Source of the DNA: an uncultured Methanoregula sp.
GTDB taxonomy: Archaea > Halobacteriota > Methanomicrobia > Methanomicrobiales > Methanospirillaceae
Assembly (NCBI RefSeq): GCF_963677065.1
Contig: NZ_OY781872.1
Span: 1,421,419 to 1,485,418, forward strand
Length of the DNA: 64,000 nt
Reading direction: 5' to 3'
Made by a program: the position numbers and the translations under genes. Positions 17,948 through 25,782 of this stretch are shown one piece after another (positions within the stretch are counted from its first letter, which is position 1; each line of letters begins with the position of its first letter). The notes under the pieces are model-generated. The model was not told the DNA's origin, made no database searches, and worked only from the letters and a program-made list of their open reading frames with translations.

Positions 17948-18652
17948 TTATCGTACCCGGACATTTGTCCAGCAGCGTATCCCGTTAACGGTCTTTTCCG
18001 CAAAGGCAAACTGGTTCTTGAGAGCAAGGGAGAACTGTTTCTTCTCGGGCACCGGTGTTATCCGGTGGTCCCTGCACCAACGGGAAAAATGATCGAACAT
18101 CTCATCCCGGGACAGGATAGCCTCGTCGGGCTCTCCCCGAAAGATGGTTTCTGTGATGAATGTTTTTATGATATCCTCTTTGCCGCGCTTCCCGGTTCCC
18201 GAAACCTTCTTCTTCGGCTTTGCTTGTGTGAACTCTCTCTCTGCCCGGCGTATTCCTTCCGGCTCTTCCTGCACCGACGGCGTTTTTTCCTGAGCATGTC
18301 CCGGTTCAGGGATAGCGGCTGGCGGGATGGGGCGTGGTTTTTTGGCCTTCAGCAGGGTCCTTACAGCGGTCGGATCATTGGCATTGACCACCGGGTGCAG
18401 GGATGCAGCTGCCATCCCGGCAGGGCTTATCGGCGCCACCGGTACGGTGTCCGGCGCAACCATGACCGGTAACGGGTCCTCAGCGGATCCCAGCGGTTGT
18501 TGGGAGAGGTCGATCTCCAACAGATCGGCAAGTGCCCGGTTGCAGATGTGGCTGAGATCGATCTTCTGCTCGCGGGCCTTCTCAAGGATATCTGCCCGCA
18601 CGAGGATGGTTGTCCGCCGCCACAGGGAGTTGTTGTCTGGTGAGCCCGTCAT
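17948..18652 (-). CDS. RHH (CcdA-like) N-terminus with a primase-type winged helix C-terminus
   Basis: A 234-residue protein. Residues about 8-45 (TTILVRADILEKAREQKIDL then ICNRALADLLEI) resemble the ribbon-helix-helix DNA-binding region of CcdA-like antitoxins and archaeal regulators. A Pro- and Ala-rich linker follows. The last 80 residues (FITETIFRG...SRDEMFDHFSRWCRDHRITPVPEKKQFSLALKNQFAFAEKTVNGIRCW) resemble the winged helix found at the C-terminus of D5/P4-type phage primases. No toxin, helicase or primase catalytic domain is present. The gene could be a chromosomal regulator or a relic of a mobile element. ATG at 18652 was chosen because upstream codons mirror the opposite strand. Confidence 0.65.
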   Translation of the reverse strand: MTGSPDNNSLWRRTTILVRADILEKAREQKIDLSHICNRALADLLEIDLSQQPLGSAEDPLPVMVAPDTVPVAPISPAGMAAASLHPVVNANDPTAVRTLLKAKKPRPIPPAAIPEPGHAQEKTPSVQEEPEGIRRAEREFTQAKPKKKVSGTGKRGKEDIIKTFITETIFRGEPDEAILSRDEMFDHFSRWCRDHRITPVPEKKQFSLALKNQFAFAEKTVNGIRCWTNVRVR

Positions 18653-18728
18653 ATCCGTATCAGGAGTTGATCTGTACGTGGACAGAAATATAGTTCCCGA
18701 TCGGATCGCCTGGATAAAAAAGGGATGA

Positions 18729-19493
18729 TTATGCCCGGGCTGAGACTCGCTGGTCATAGATCCTGATAGCCCGGAGGAGATCGATCTTCCGGAAAAGCGG
18801 CCAGTAAGGAGCGCAGAAATAGACTGCGCATTCGTGACCGTTGGCAAGCCAGGGAAGGAAATTTGAGGTGCGGCAATCGTTTCCGGTCCGGATGATGAGG
18901 TCCACCGGCGGGATGCCCCTTCCCCCGTGGAGATGCTCCTCAACCATCTGGACATCGATCGTGGCCGGATCCGCTTGGTTTTCCCTAACCTCACTCAAGA
19001 TCTCCTTTGCTGCAAGGAGAATCTCGTTCCTGCCCCCGTAGGCAAGGGCAATGTTGAGATAGAACCCGGAATAATCCTTGGTAGCTTCTTCTGCGGCATC
19101 GACCGCATCCCGCAGGTCGCCCGGGAGCCGGGTGCGGTCCCCCATCATCTGCACCCGGATCCGGTATTTGTGCACCCGCGTATCGCTCAGAACGCTCGTG
19201 AACTTCTCCTTGAAAAGGGCGAAGAGATGCGAGACCTCCTCCCTGTCCCGGGAGAAGTTCTCGGTCGAGAACGTGTACAGGGTGATGTGCCGGATCCCGA
19301 TATCGTGGGCCCAGTCCAGCATCTCCTCTGTCCTGTCGGCGCCCGCCCGGTGCCCGCTTGCGGTGTCGAGACCTGCTTTCTTGGCGTACCTGCGGTTGCC
19401 ATCCTGGATGATGGCGATATGGTTTGGCACATGCGAGCACTGCATGCGGAGAACCCATTCGTACACGGGATCAATGACAGCGCGCAGGATCAT
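18729..19493 (-). CDS. uppS: Cis-prenyltransferase (polyprenyl diphosphate synthase), catalytic
   Basis: A 254-residue UppS/DHDDS-type enzyme that extends allylic diphosphates with isopentenyl diphosphate in cis to make the long polyprenyl carrier of archaeal glycosylation. The catalytic Asp is present (IAIIQDGNRRYA, D31), as are the TLYTFSTENF motif and the IIRTGNDCRTSNFLPW diphosphate-binding region. The ATG at 19493 overlaps the stop of the upstream radical SAM gene by four bases. Together with the inactive relative at 17313 it may form a two-subunit enzyme. Confidence 0.92.
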   Translation of the reverse strand: MILRAVIDPVYEWVLRMQCSHVPNHIAIIQDGNRRYAKKAGLDTASGHRAGADRTEEMLDWAHDIGIRHITLYTFSTENFSRDREEVSHLFALFKEKFTSVLSDTRVHKYRIRVQMMGDRTRLPGDLRDAVDAAEEATKDYSGFYLNIALAYGGRNEILLAAKEILSEVRENQADPATIDVQMVEEHLHGGRGIPPVDLIIRTGNDCRTSNFLPWLANGHECAVYFCAPYWPLFRKIDLLRAIRIYDQRVSARA

Positions 19494-20479
19494 ACGGGGG
19501 TCAGCTCCACGATCATCCCGCCGTTCGGGTAGCGCTCGACAACATACTTGTTCCCGTTTATGGTACCGGTATACTCGGTGAGGAGCCACCAGGCAAGCTC
19601 GATATGGCCGTCAATGATCTCGAAGCTGCCCGGTTCCAGCTGCTCCCTGAAAATTTCTATACTGCCATCATCGGCTCCATCCGGCTCAAGGACTCCGTAC
19701 ACAACGGTCCCGTCGTCCGTGATCTCTTCGAACGGCCGGGCGGTATTCTCCGCGATCCGCTTCAGGCGCTCCCTGAGCTGGACCGAATCCTTGAATGCAG
19801 AGGTGCAGAAGTGGACTTTTTCATGCCGGCACAACTCTTCGGCCCACCCGCGGGCTCCGTCAATGGCGTTATGCAGGTCATCGGCCAGCTCATACCCCCG
19901 CTCGCGCATGGCATAAGCATTGGTATCGCCCCATTCCAGCTCGTTGATATTGAGGAAATCCAGGTACGGAAGCGCTGCGGCAAGATGTTCGAGGCCGGGG
20001 AGGGCCGGCACTTCGATGCCGATGTCAAATCCCATAGCCTTTGCATGCTGTGCCGAAACAATATAATCCGATTTTACAATCGATTCCCAGCACTCGTGCG
20101 GCGGGTGGAGACGGATCTCGTCCACGAGTCCCTGCATTGCAGCCAGTTCCTCATCGGTTGGGGCTTTGGAGGTATAGAGGTGAATCTGGTGTTCCGGCCC
20201 GAAATGGTTCTTGAGAAGCCGGCAATATTCAGTTACCTTGTCAAGACAGAGGAGCGGTTCTCCCCCCGTTACCCCGGTTCCGAGAGCGCTCATGTTCTCG
20301 GCCTCCTCGATTATCTGGGCCGGTATGTCAACGGGACGTTCATTGGCATATACGGTATCCGTTCCTTTCCGTTCGCTGGAGAGAGGGCAGTACCAGCAGG
20401 TGCGGTGGCATCGTCCCGTAACAAAGAGAACCAGTTTTGCGCCCTGGTGGCAGAGAATACAACCATGGGATAATGTCAT
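19490..20479 (-). CDS. Radical SAM protein related to pyruvate formate-lyase activating enzyme
   Basis: A 329-residue radical SAM protein. The cluster motif is CHRTCWYC (residues 24-31; C-X3-C-X2-C), preceded by a CILCHQG pair that might bind a metal. GVTGGEPLL is the SAM-binding GGE motif. The C-terminal 120 residues form an archaeal-specific extension that ends in a beta-rich domain. Similar uncharacterised archaeal proteins are annotated as PFL-activase relatives. The substrate is unknown. It is coupled by a 4-base overlap to uppS downstream, which hints at a role in lipid or glycan metabolism. Confidence 0.82.
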   Translation of the reverse strand: MTLSHGCILCHQGAKLVLFVTGRCHRTCWYCPLSSERKGTDTVYANERPVDIPAQIIEEAENMSALGTGVTGGEPLLCLDKVTEYCRLLKNHFGPEHQIHLYTSKAPTDEELAAMQGLVDEIRLHPPHECWESIVKSDYIVSAQHAKAMGFDIGIEVPALPGLEHLAAALPYLDFLNINELEWGDTNAYAMRERGYELADDLHNAIDGARGWAEELCRHEKVHFCTSAFKDSVQLRERLKRIAENTARPFEEITDDGTVVYGVLEPDGADDGSIEIFREQLEPGSFEIIDGHIELAWWLLTEYTGTINGNKYVVERYPNGGMIVELTPV

Positions 20480-20615
20480 GCGATGTTCCCCGGCCGCGGA
20501 CAGGCCCGGGCCGTCTTGAAAATACTGATACTTGTTTGTTTCATGGCTTCAAAACCCTTCTGAGGACGGGGTACTTTCCGGCTCTTGCTTTGTTCTGCCC
20601 GGAACATAAATTGCC

Positions 20616-21971
20616 CTAAGGTTTTTTCCGAGAGAACAGGTTCAGGATTGCCTGGATAATCCGCGCAAAAATACCCGGTGACGGGGACGATTCCTTTGGA
20701 ACAGGGGTTTTTCCGGCAGCCTTGTTTTTTTGGATATCCCGGGTTTTTTGTGTAATAGATCTGCCAGAATAGTCCGGTTTTGGTGTTTGCCTGACCGGTA
20801 CCTTGGCAGGAACTGGAGGAGTCTGAACCTGTGTCCGATCCTCCGGTTTTTGTTCAGGGACCGGTGTTTTTTCCTCGTGCTGCAGGGATATATCCGGGTT
20901 CTTCACAGGTTCCGGGTCTGGTTCTTCTTCGAACAGACTCTCGGATATCATCGTTAACATCGGATTGCATTGTGCGGGAATATCAGTCGGCGTGGCAGTC
21001 ACATCAATACCCGAACCCGGGAGAAAAACGGTGTCCCGATCTTCTGTTGCATACCGTTTCTGGTTTTGGGATGTAGATGTCCTCTCCGGGGAAAATGCAC
21101 TGCCGCTCTCTATTTTGTCTAAGTCTCTGCTGACCCTCCTGTCGACAGGATCCCCGACATCCCTTGAAATATCTCCTGGCTGGGGAGTAGGGGATGCCGG
21201 GGGGTCCACCCCTGTGATCGCCGGCTCCGTTTCCCCCGCCCCAATCACCGTGATATCTGGTACCGGCCGGTATCCGTCCTGTCCCGGCTCTTCCGGTAAG
21301 ATATCTGCATCATCGCTGTTGTCCGGAATCCAACTCTCACCGCCCCGGGCTGCAACAAGGAGTTCACCTTTATGGGCAATCTCTTCCGCCTGGAGGCTGC
21401 TTTTCTGGATACGGGATTCAATGATCTCAACCGATCTGCGGATATCCTCGGCAGGGGCATCTTTCCGGCCGGTTGCAAGCTGCTGCAGCATGTTGGAGCA
21501 GAGTCCCCGGTCCACTTCTATACTGGTCAGGAGTCGCGCATATTCCTCGATCTCTTCCGCCGGCAAGCCGGCCTGTCTCCAGAGCTGGAGAGTCTTCCGG
21601 GCAGCCTCCTTGCGGGAGAGGACCTTTGCGATAGTGTCCAGCAGGTTTCTCGGGTTGACCGGTTTGGTGATGTATTCATCGATATACGGGTGGTGCGTCT
21701 CGGCTTCAAAGGGGCTGATCTTTTTTGCCGAGAACATGATGACCGGGATGTGGCGGATCGCGGGGTTCTCCCGGATATGCAGGAGCGTCTCCCACCCGTC
21801 CATGGGTTCCATGAGGATATCGAGGATGATGATATCCGGGGTCTCCTTTTTTAAGATCTCCAGGCACATCTCCCCCCCGGAAGAGATGATCGTCCGGTAA
21901 TTTTTCTTCAAGATCGAAGCAAGACCCTCGGTGATGAAACTGCTGTCATCCACAACAAGAACGGTCTGCAT
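20616..21971 (-). CDS. Response regulator with long disordered tail
   Basis: Residues 1-120 form a complete receiver domain: acidic pair D8-D9, phospho-acceptor D51 (IIILDILMEP), Ser81 and Lys103 (ITKPVNP). A helical segment (about 120-200) follows. Residues about 215-430 are low in complexity, rich in Pro, Glu, Asp and Thr, and probably disordered. The last 20 residues (IFARIIQAILNLFSRKKP) form a likely amphipathic helix with a basic end that could dock on the membrane or a partner. There is no DNA-binding or enzymatic output. ATG at 21971 follows a TTG at 21974. No kinase is adjacent. Confidence 0.85.
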   Translation of the reverse strand: MQTVLVVDDSSFITEGLASILKKNYRTIISSGGEMCLEILKKETPDIIILDILMEPMDGWETLLHIRENPAIRHIPVIMFSAKKISPFEAETHHPYIDEYITKPVNPRNLLDTIAKVLSRKEAARKTLQLWRQAGLPAEEIEEYARLLTSIEVDRGLCSNMLQQLATGRKDAPAEDIRRSVEIIESRIQKSSLQAEEIAHKGELLVAARGGESWIPDNSDDADILPEEPGQDGYRPVPDITVIGAGETEPAITGVDPPASPTPQPGDISRDVGDPVDRRVSRDLDKIESGSAFSPERTSTSQNQKRYATEDRDTVFLPGSGIDVTATPTDIPAQCNPMLTMISESLFEEEPDPEPVKNPDISLQHEEKTPVPEQKPEDRTQVQTPPVPAKVPVRQTPKPDYSGRSITQKTRDIQKNKAAGKTPVPKESSPSPGIFARIIQAILNLFSRKKP

Positions 21972-22731
21972 CAATTGGATCTCTCAGGTCTTCGTATCGT
22001 TATCATTCCTGCTGATTCTCTGGTGGTGGAGGCAGAATGGACCTGCGATCCGGGACATGCGTTCCATCCTTCTGACATAGTGATAAAAAATTCCATTAAC
22101 GGTATTTTATATAGTAATCCCATGACTCAAAAATTTGTTGGAATTCTGCCTTTGGATTTCTCCGGTATTCTGTTCAGATGTCCGGAAAAATCCACGGGAC
22201 CCGGTCGGGGATTAGGTACCACCGCATCAGCAGGTGGGTGATCCTGTTTGTCTTCCGGATTCCAGTACTTCACTAATTATCCATCCATGGATCTTGGCAG
22301 TGTGCACAACCTGCCAAAAACCTGAAGTGAATGGTCACACCTTTATTGGCATCTCAATCGATCTCCGGGAAAAAATTTTCAACCGGCCCCTTGCCCCCTG
22401 CTCTCTTTTTTCAATCGATCCTTGCCTGCCGGTTCCGGACCATCACGCCGGAGAATTAAAAATTTTGTAGCATGTACTTGCCGATTGTAGGATAATTATC
22501 CGATTGTAGCCTCCTCAACTAACACCTCATGATCGCGATTGAAAAATTTTCAGCAGAGTCTGCTTGAAAAAAAATGCTGGTGAATTGGTATTCAGCCGGC
22601 TTTTTGCTGTATCGTGACGTGATTCCGCGCACGCCGCCTGGTCAGATCTTACGCTTTTTGGTTCAGGGCTAAAAACCAGAAAATTACCGGATTCGATTCT
22701 TCAGGGAAACGTACTGCTATCTTTATAAGCC
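21972..22731. other. Long AT-rich intergenic region with short repeats
   Basis: This is a 760-base gap between two divergent genes with no convincing coding region. It contains TATA-like tracts (TATTTTATATAG near 22103), two palindromic A/T tracts (GAAAAAATTTTC near 22369 and TGAAAAATTTTCA at 22540-22552) and two copies of TCAATCGATC. The composition is clearly more AT-rich than the neighbouring genes. It may hold regulatory sites or a small RNA for the surface-protein genes that follow. Confidence 0.5.
22481..22509 (+). repeat. Direct repeat pair CCGATTGTAG
   Basis: CCGATTGTAG occurs at 22481-22490 and 22500-22509, separated by nine A/T-rich bases. A 19-base centre-to-centre spacing corresponds to nearly two helical turns, as expected for a dimeric regulator bound to one face of the DNA. 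It lies about 220 bases before the pilin-like operon. Confidence 0.5.
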
Positions 22732-24249
22732 ATGCCAGAGACGGATTATTGGTATATGAGGGAACGTGCTGTACGCGGATATGATGATCTTGCCCTGTCC
22801 GAAGTGATTGGGTTCATCCTGATAATTGCCCTGATCGTTGTCATTGCATCCCTCTATCTTACGTACGGGGTTCCCGCCCAGGGGCGCGAGACAGAGATCC
22901 TCCACATGAACGAGATAAAAGATGAGTTTGTCTCCTACAAACTCAGCCTTGACGCACTTTTTACAAATGACAAGGTAGGGTCAACGGTCAGCAACTCGTT
23001 CAGCCCGGGAACCGAGGGCGGGTATACGCAGGGGATGCTGAGTTTTATCCCACTCATGAGCCCGGTGCCCTCATCAGGAATTCTGGCCCTCAATGACCCG
23101 ATCCGAGATGAGGTTCTCACGATCGAATCCCAGTCCCTTGTTCTTGATCCAACGGTACACGATTCAACGGATCTCCCTTCCGGCACTTCAAAGCTCATCC
23201 AGAATACCCCTCAGGATATTTATGTCAATCTCTCTCTTCCTGCAGGTTCAGTGACGTCTTCAACATATTACGGGACTGAAGTGAGCGGGACCGGCTGGAA
23301 GGCAATAGTGAATCTCACACCGCGAATCTCTTATTTACCCTCAATATCCGGCCCGGTGGGCAGTTGTCCGGCAGGCACTTCGATAACCGGGATGTCCGGT
23401 TTGAATTACTATTGTATGAATCCAAGCGGGACCACTGTTTATAATGGGACGGATATCCGGATCACGGCAATCAAAGGGGGCAGTACGACTATCCAGGATC
23501 TTCCCGTCTTCACGAATATCACTGCTAATAACAAATACACGGTTGACCTGATGGACCCGGCATACGGCCTCGCATCTGCTATGACATTTCCCGATACGCT
23601 CATCTTGAACAATAATTACGCCAAGAATGCAGGCACCATCACTGGCTCCGGTAATGCCACGTTCGGGTACCGCGAGACGACTTACAAGATGCCCCCCCTC
23701 CGGCTGGGATCGATCGAATTCCGGACCCAGAACAACTACTGGATCCCCCAGACCTATTATTACCAGATGGGGGGGGTGTTCCTTGCCCAGAACGATGGGA
23801 ACATCACCTGGAAGCAGCCCCCGGAGATCACGGCAACCAACGATACGGTCAATGCCAACATTGCCATTGTCAACATCAATGCCCTTACCCTGAATAACCG
23901 CTCACAGGCGATGATCGGTGGCAACAGCCCGATACAGATCCGGACCACCCTGGATCGGATGACCCAGCTGCCCATTGCCCCGGTCAATCCCGGGACCGGT
24001 AACACCAAGTGGATCCGGATAGCGATCAATACAACGGATAACCAGTCCCGGACCTTGTGGCAGAATTATTTCAATTATATGGTGAGGGCAAACGGTATTC
24101 CCAACACGGTGAGCGGGTATAAGGGAAATGAATCCTACCTTTTCATCAACGGATCCGACTCTACCTTCGCGAGTTATGATCTCAACGTTATTGCCTGGAA
24201 CGCCACCTATACCCCAAGTGTGCAGGGCGTGGGCGGGATCGTCCAGTGA
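22732..24249 (+). CDS. Large pilin-like surface protein (archaeal type IV pilin signal)
   Basis: A 505-residue exported protein. After a 22-residue charged leader comes the class III signal helix LSEVIGFILIIALIVVIASLYLTYG, as in archaeal type IV pilins and DUF7289-like proteins. The remaining 460 residues are Thr-, Asn- and Ser-rich with many N-glycosylation sequons (NLS, NGT, NIT, NAT, NNR, NGS) and no known enzymatic motif. It is a probable pilus or surface subunit processed by a prepilin peptidase. Its stop overlaps the GTG start of the next pilin-like gene, so both are made together. Confidence 0.8.
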   Translation: MPETDYWYMRERAVRGYDDLALSEVIGFILIIALIVVIASLYLTYGVPAQGRETEILHMNEIKDEFVSYKLSLDALFTNDKVGSTVSNSFSPGTEGGYTQGMLSFIPLMSPVPSSGILALNDPIRDEVLTIESQSLVLDPTVHDSTDLPSGTSKLIQNTPQDIYVNLSLPAGSVTSSTYYGTEVSGTGWKAIVNLTPRISYLPSISGPVGSCPAGTSITGMSGLNYYCMNPSGTTVYNGTDIRITAIKGGSTTIQDLPVFTNITANNKYTVDLMDPAYGLASAMTFPDTLILNNNYAKNAGTITGSGNATFGYRETTYKMPPLRLGSIEFRTQNNYWIPQTYYYQMGGVFLAQNDGNITWKQPPEITATNDTVNANIAIVNINALTLNNRSQAMIGGNSPIQIRTTLDRMTQLPIAPVNPGTGNTKWIRIAINTTDNQSRTLWQNYFNYMVRANGIPNTVSGYKGNESYLFINGSDSTFASYDLNVIAWNATYTPSVQGVGGIVQ

Positions 24250-25610
24250 CCGGATCCGATGATTTCGGGGTATCCGACACCCTGGGGGCAATTCTCCTGG
24301 TAGCCGTTGTTGCAGTAGCCTTCTCTATCATTGCGGTTTCCTTCCTGTCGAAACCGATCCAGGAACCGGCACCGGCGCTGTCGGCCGATATCACAACATC
24401 AGGAAACACGATCAACCTGCGTCATGACGGGGGAGACCCGATAGCAAAGAGCGATTTGCAGATCCTCGTTGACAACCAGGATAAGACCAGCCAGTTCAGC
24501 ACCGGGGGAGGAACGGGCTGGTCAACCTGGTCGATCGGTGACACGCTCACGTACACGGGAAGCAGCGCGCCCAGCAGTGTCCAGATCGTGTACAACCATG
24601 GTTCTTCCTCGCAGCTCCTCCAGTCCTGGGGAATGCCCCCTTCTGCATACACCCCGGGTCCGACCACCCCCATCACGCCGACTCCTACGGTGGCTCCCGT
24701 GCCCGTGGCAGGATTCACCGGTACGCCAACTTCAGGGACTGCTCCCCTGACCGTCACGTTCACGGACACCTCGACCAACAACCCCACGTCCTGGTACTGG
24801 GACTTCGGTGACGGTGGGACCGCGACAACCCGGAACGCCACGCACCAGTATAACGTTCCGGGAATCTTTTCAGTCTCTCTCACGGCAACAAATTCCGGGG
24901 GGGGCAATACCCTTGTCAGGTCCGGGTATATCGTTGTCAACCCCACGATAACCGCATCAGCAGGAACCGGGGGGATCATAACCCCGAACGGTTCCGTTGT
25001 TGTGCCCTATGGTGGCAGCCAGGCATTTTCCATCAGCAAGAACACCGGATATCATATCGCTGACGTGCTTGTAAACGGGAACTCTGCAGGGGCTGTCACA
25101 ACCTATACGTTCCCATCGGTTACCGCGGATCAGACCATCGCGGCTTCCTTTGCCCAGAACACCCGGGCGCAGATCTATTACGAGGGTTTTGAATCCGGTA
25201 CCGGGGCATGGTCGTTTACCGGTGACAACAGCCGCCAGACCGGGAATGTACCCAAGAACCAGACCGCAAGTATCCGGCTCAGGAATACCGGCACCATGAC
25301 CCGGACTATCTCAACGTCCGGATACTCGGGCATCATAGTACAGTTCGGGTGGTGTGCCCAGAGCCTTGACTCCTCCTCTGAGTATGTCCGGGCAGAATAT
25401 TCTACGGACGGCGGGTCCAGCTGGACAACCATATCGCAGATCACCGGGCCTACAGGAAGCCCGACAACCCTAACGATAGTCACGTCATCAACGCTTGCCT
25501 CAGCAGCTGACAACCTCTCATCATTCCGGTTACGATTCCGCATAGCTGGCAGTGCTTCCAATGATCTCCTCTTTGTCGATGATGTGAAGCTGACCGGTAT
25601 CCCCAACTGA
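24246..25610 (+). CDS. Pilin-like surface protein with PKD domain
   Basis: 454 residues. A short leader and helix (SDTLGAILLVAVVAVAFSIIAVSFL) form an archaeal pilin signal. A domain typical of archaeal pilin-like proteins follows (ITTSGNTINLRHDGGDPI). A Pro/Thr linker leads to a PKD domain (residues about 155-235, with WDFGDGGTATTRNATHQY). Next comes a bacterial-repeat-like domain (YHIADVLVNGNSAG) and a C-terminal jelly-roll-like domain (YEGFESGTGAWS...FRLRFRIAGSASNDLLFVDDVKL). These are carbohydrate- or protein-binding folds, so an adhesin role is likely. It starts with GTG inside the previous stop (GTGA). Confidence 0.83.
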   Translation: MTGSDDFGVSDTLGAILLVAVVAVAFSIIAVSFLSKPIQEPAPALSADITTSGNTINLRHDGGDPIAKSDLQILVDNQDKTSQFSTGGGTGWSTWSIGDTLTYTGSSAPSSVQIVYNHGSSSQLLQSWGMPPSAYTPGPTTPITPTPTVAPVPVAGFTGTPTSGTAPLTVTFTDTSTNNPTSWYWDFGDGGTATTRNATHQYNVPGIFSVSLTATNSGGGNTLVRSGYIVVNPTITASAGTGGIITPNGSVVVPYGGSQAFSISKNTGYHIADVLVNGNSAGAVTTYTFPSVTADQTIAASFAQNTRAQIYYEGFESGTGAWSFTGDNSRQTGNVPKNQTASIRLRNTGTMTRTISTSGYSGIIVQFGWCAQSLDSSSEYVRAEYSTDGGSSWTTISQITGPTGSPTTLTIVTSSTLASAADNLSSFRLRFRIAGSASNDLLFVDDVKLTGIPN

Positions 25611-25782
25611 TGCATGATCTGCTTTGCTATCCAACGGCGATCTTCAAGGCCGGAATTTGCTGAACGATTAAACGCATAAACGGTAAAGCAATTCGAGACT
25701 GATACCCTGAGGTCCTCACGGTTCCTTCGTTGCAGAAAACTCAAAAGATATAAGTACGTACTGTCTTACATCTGGATGAACG

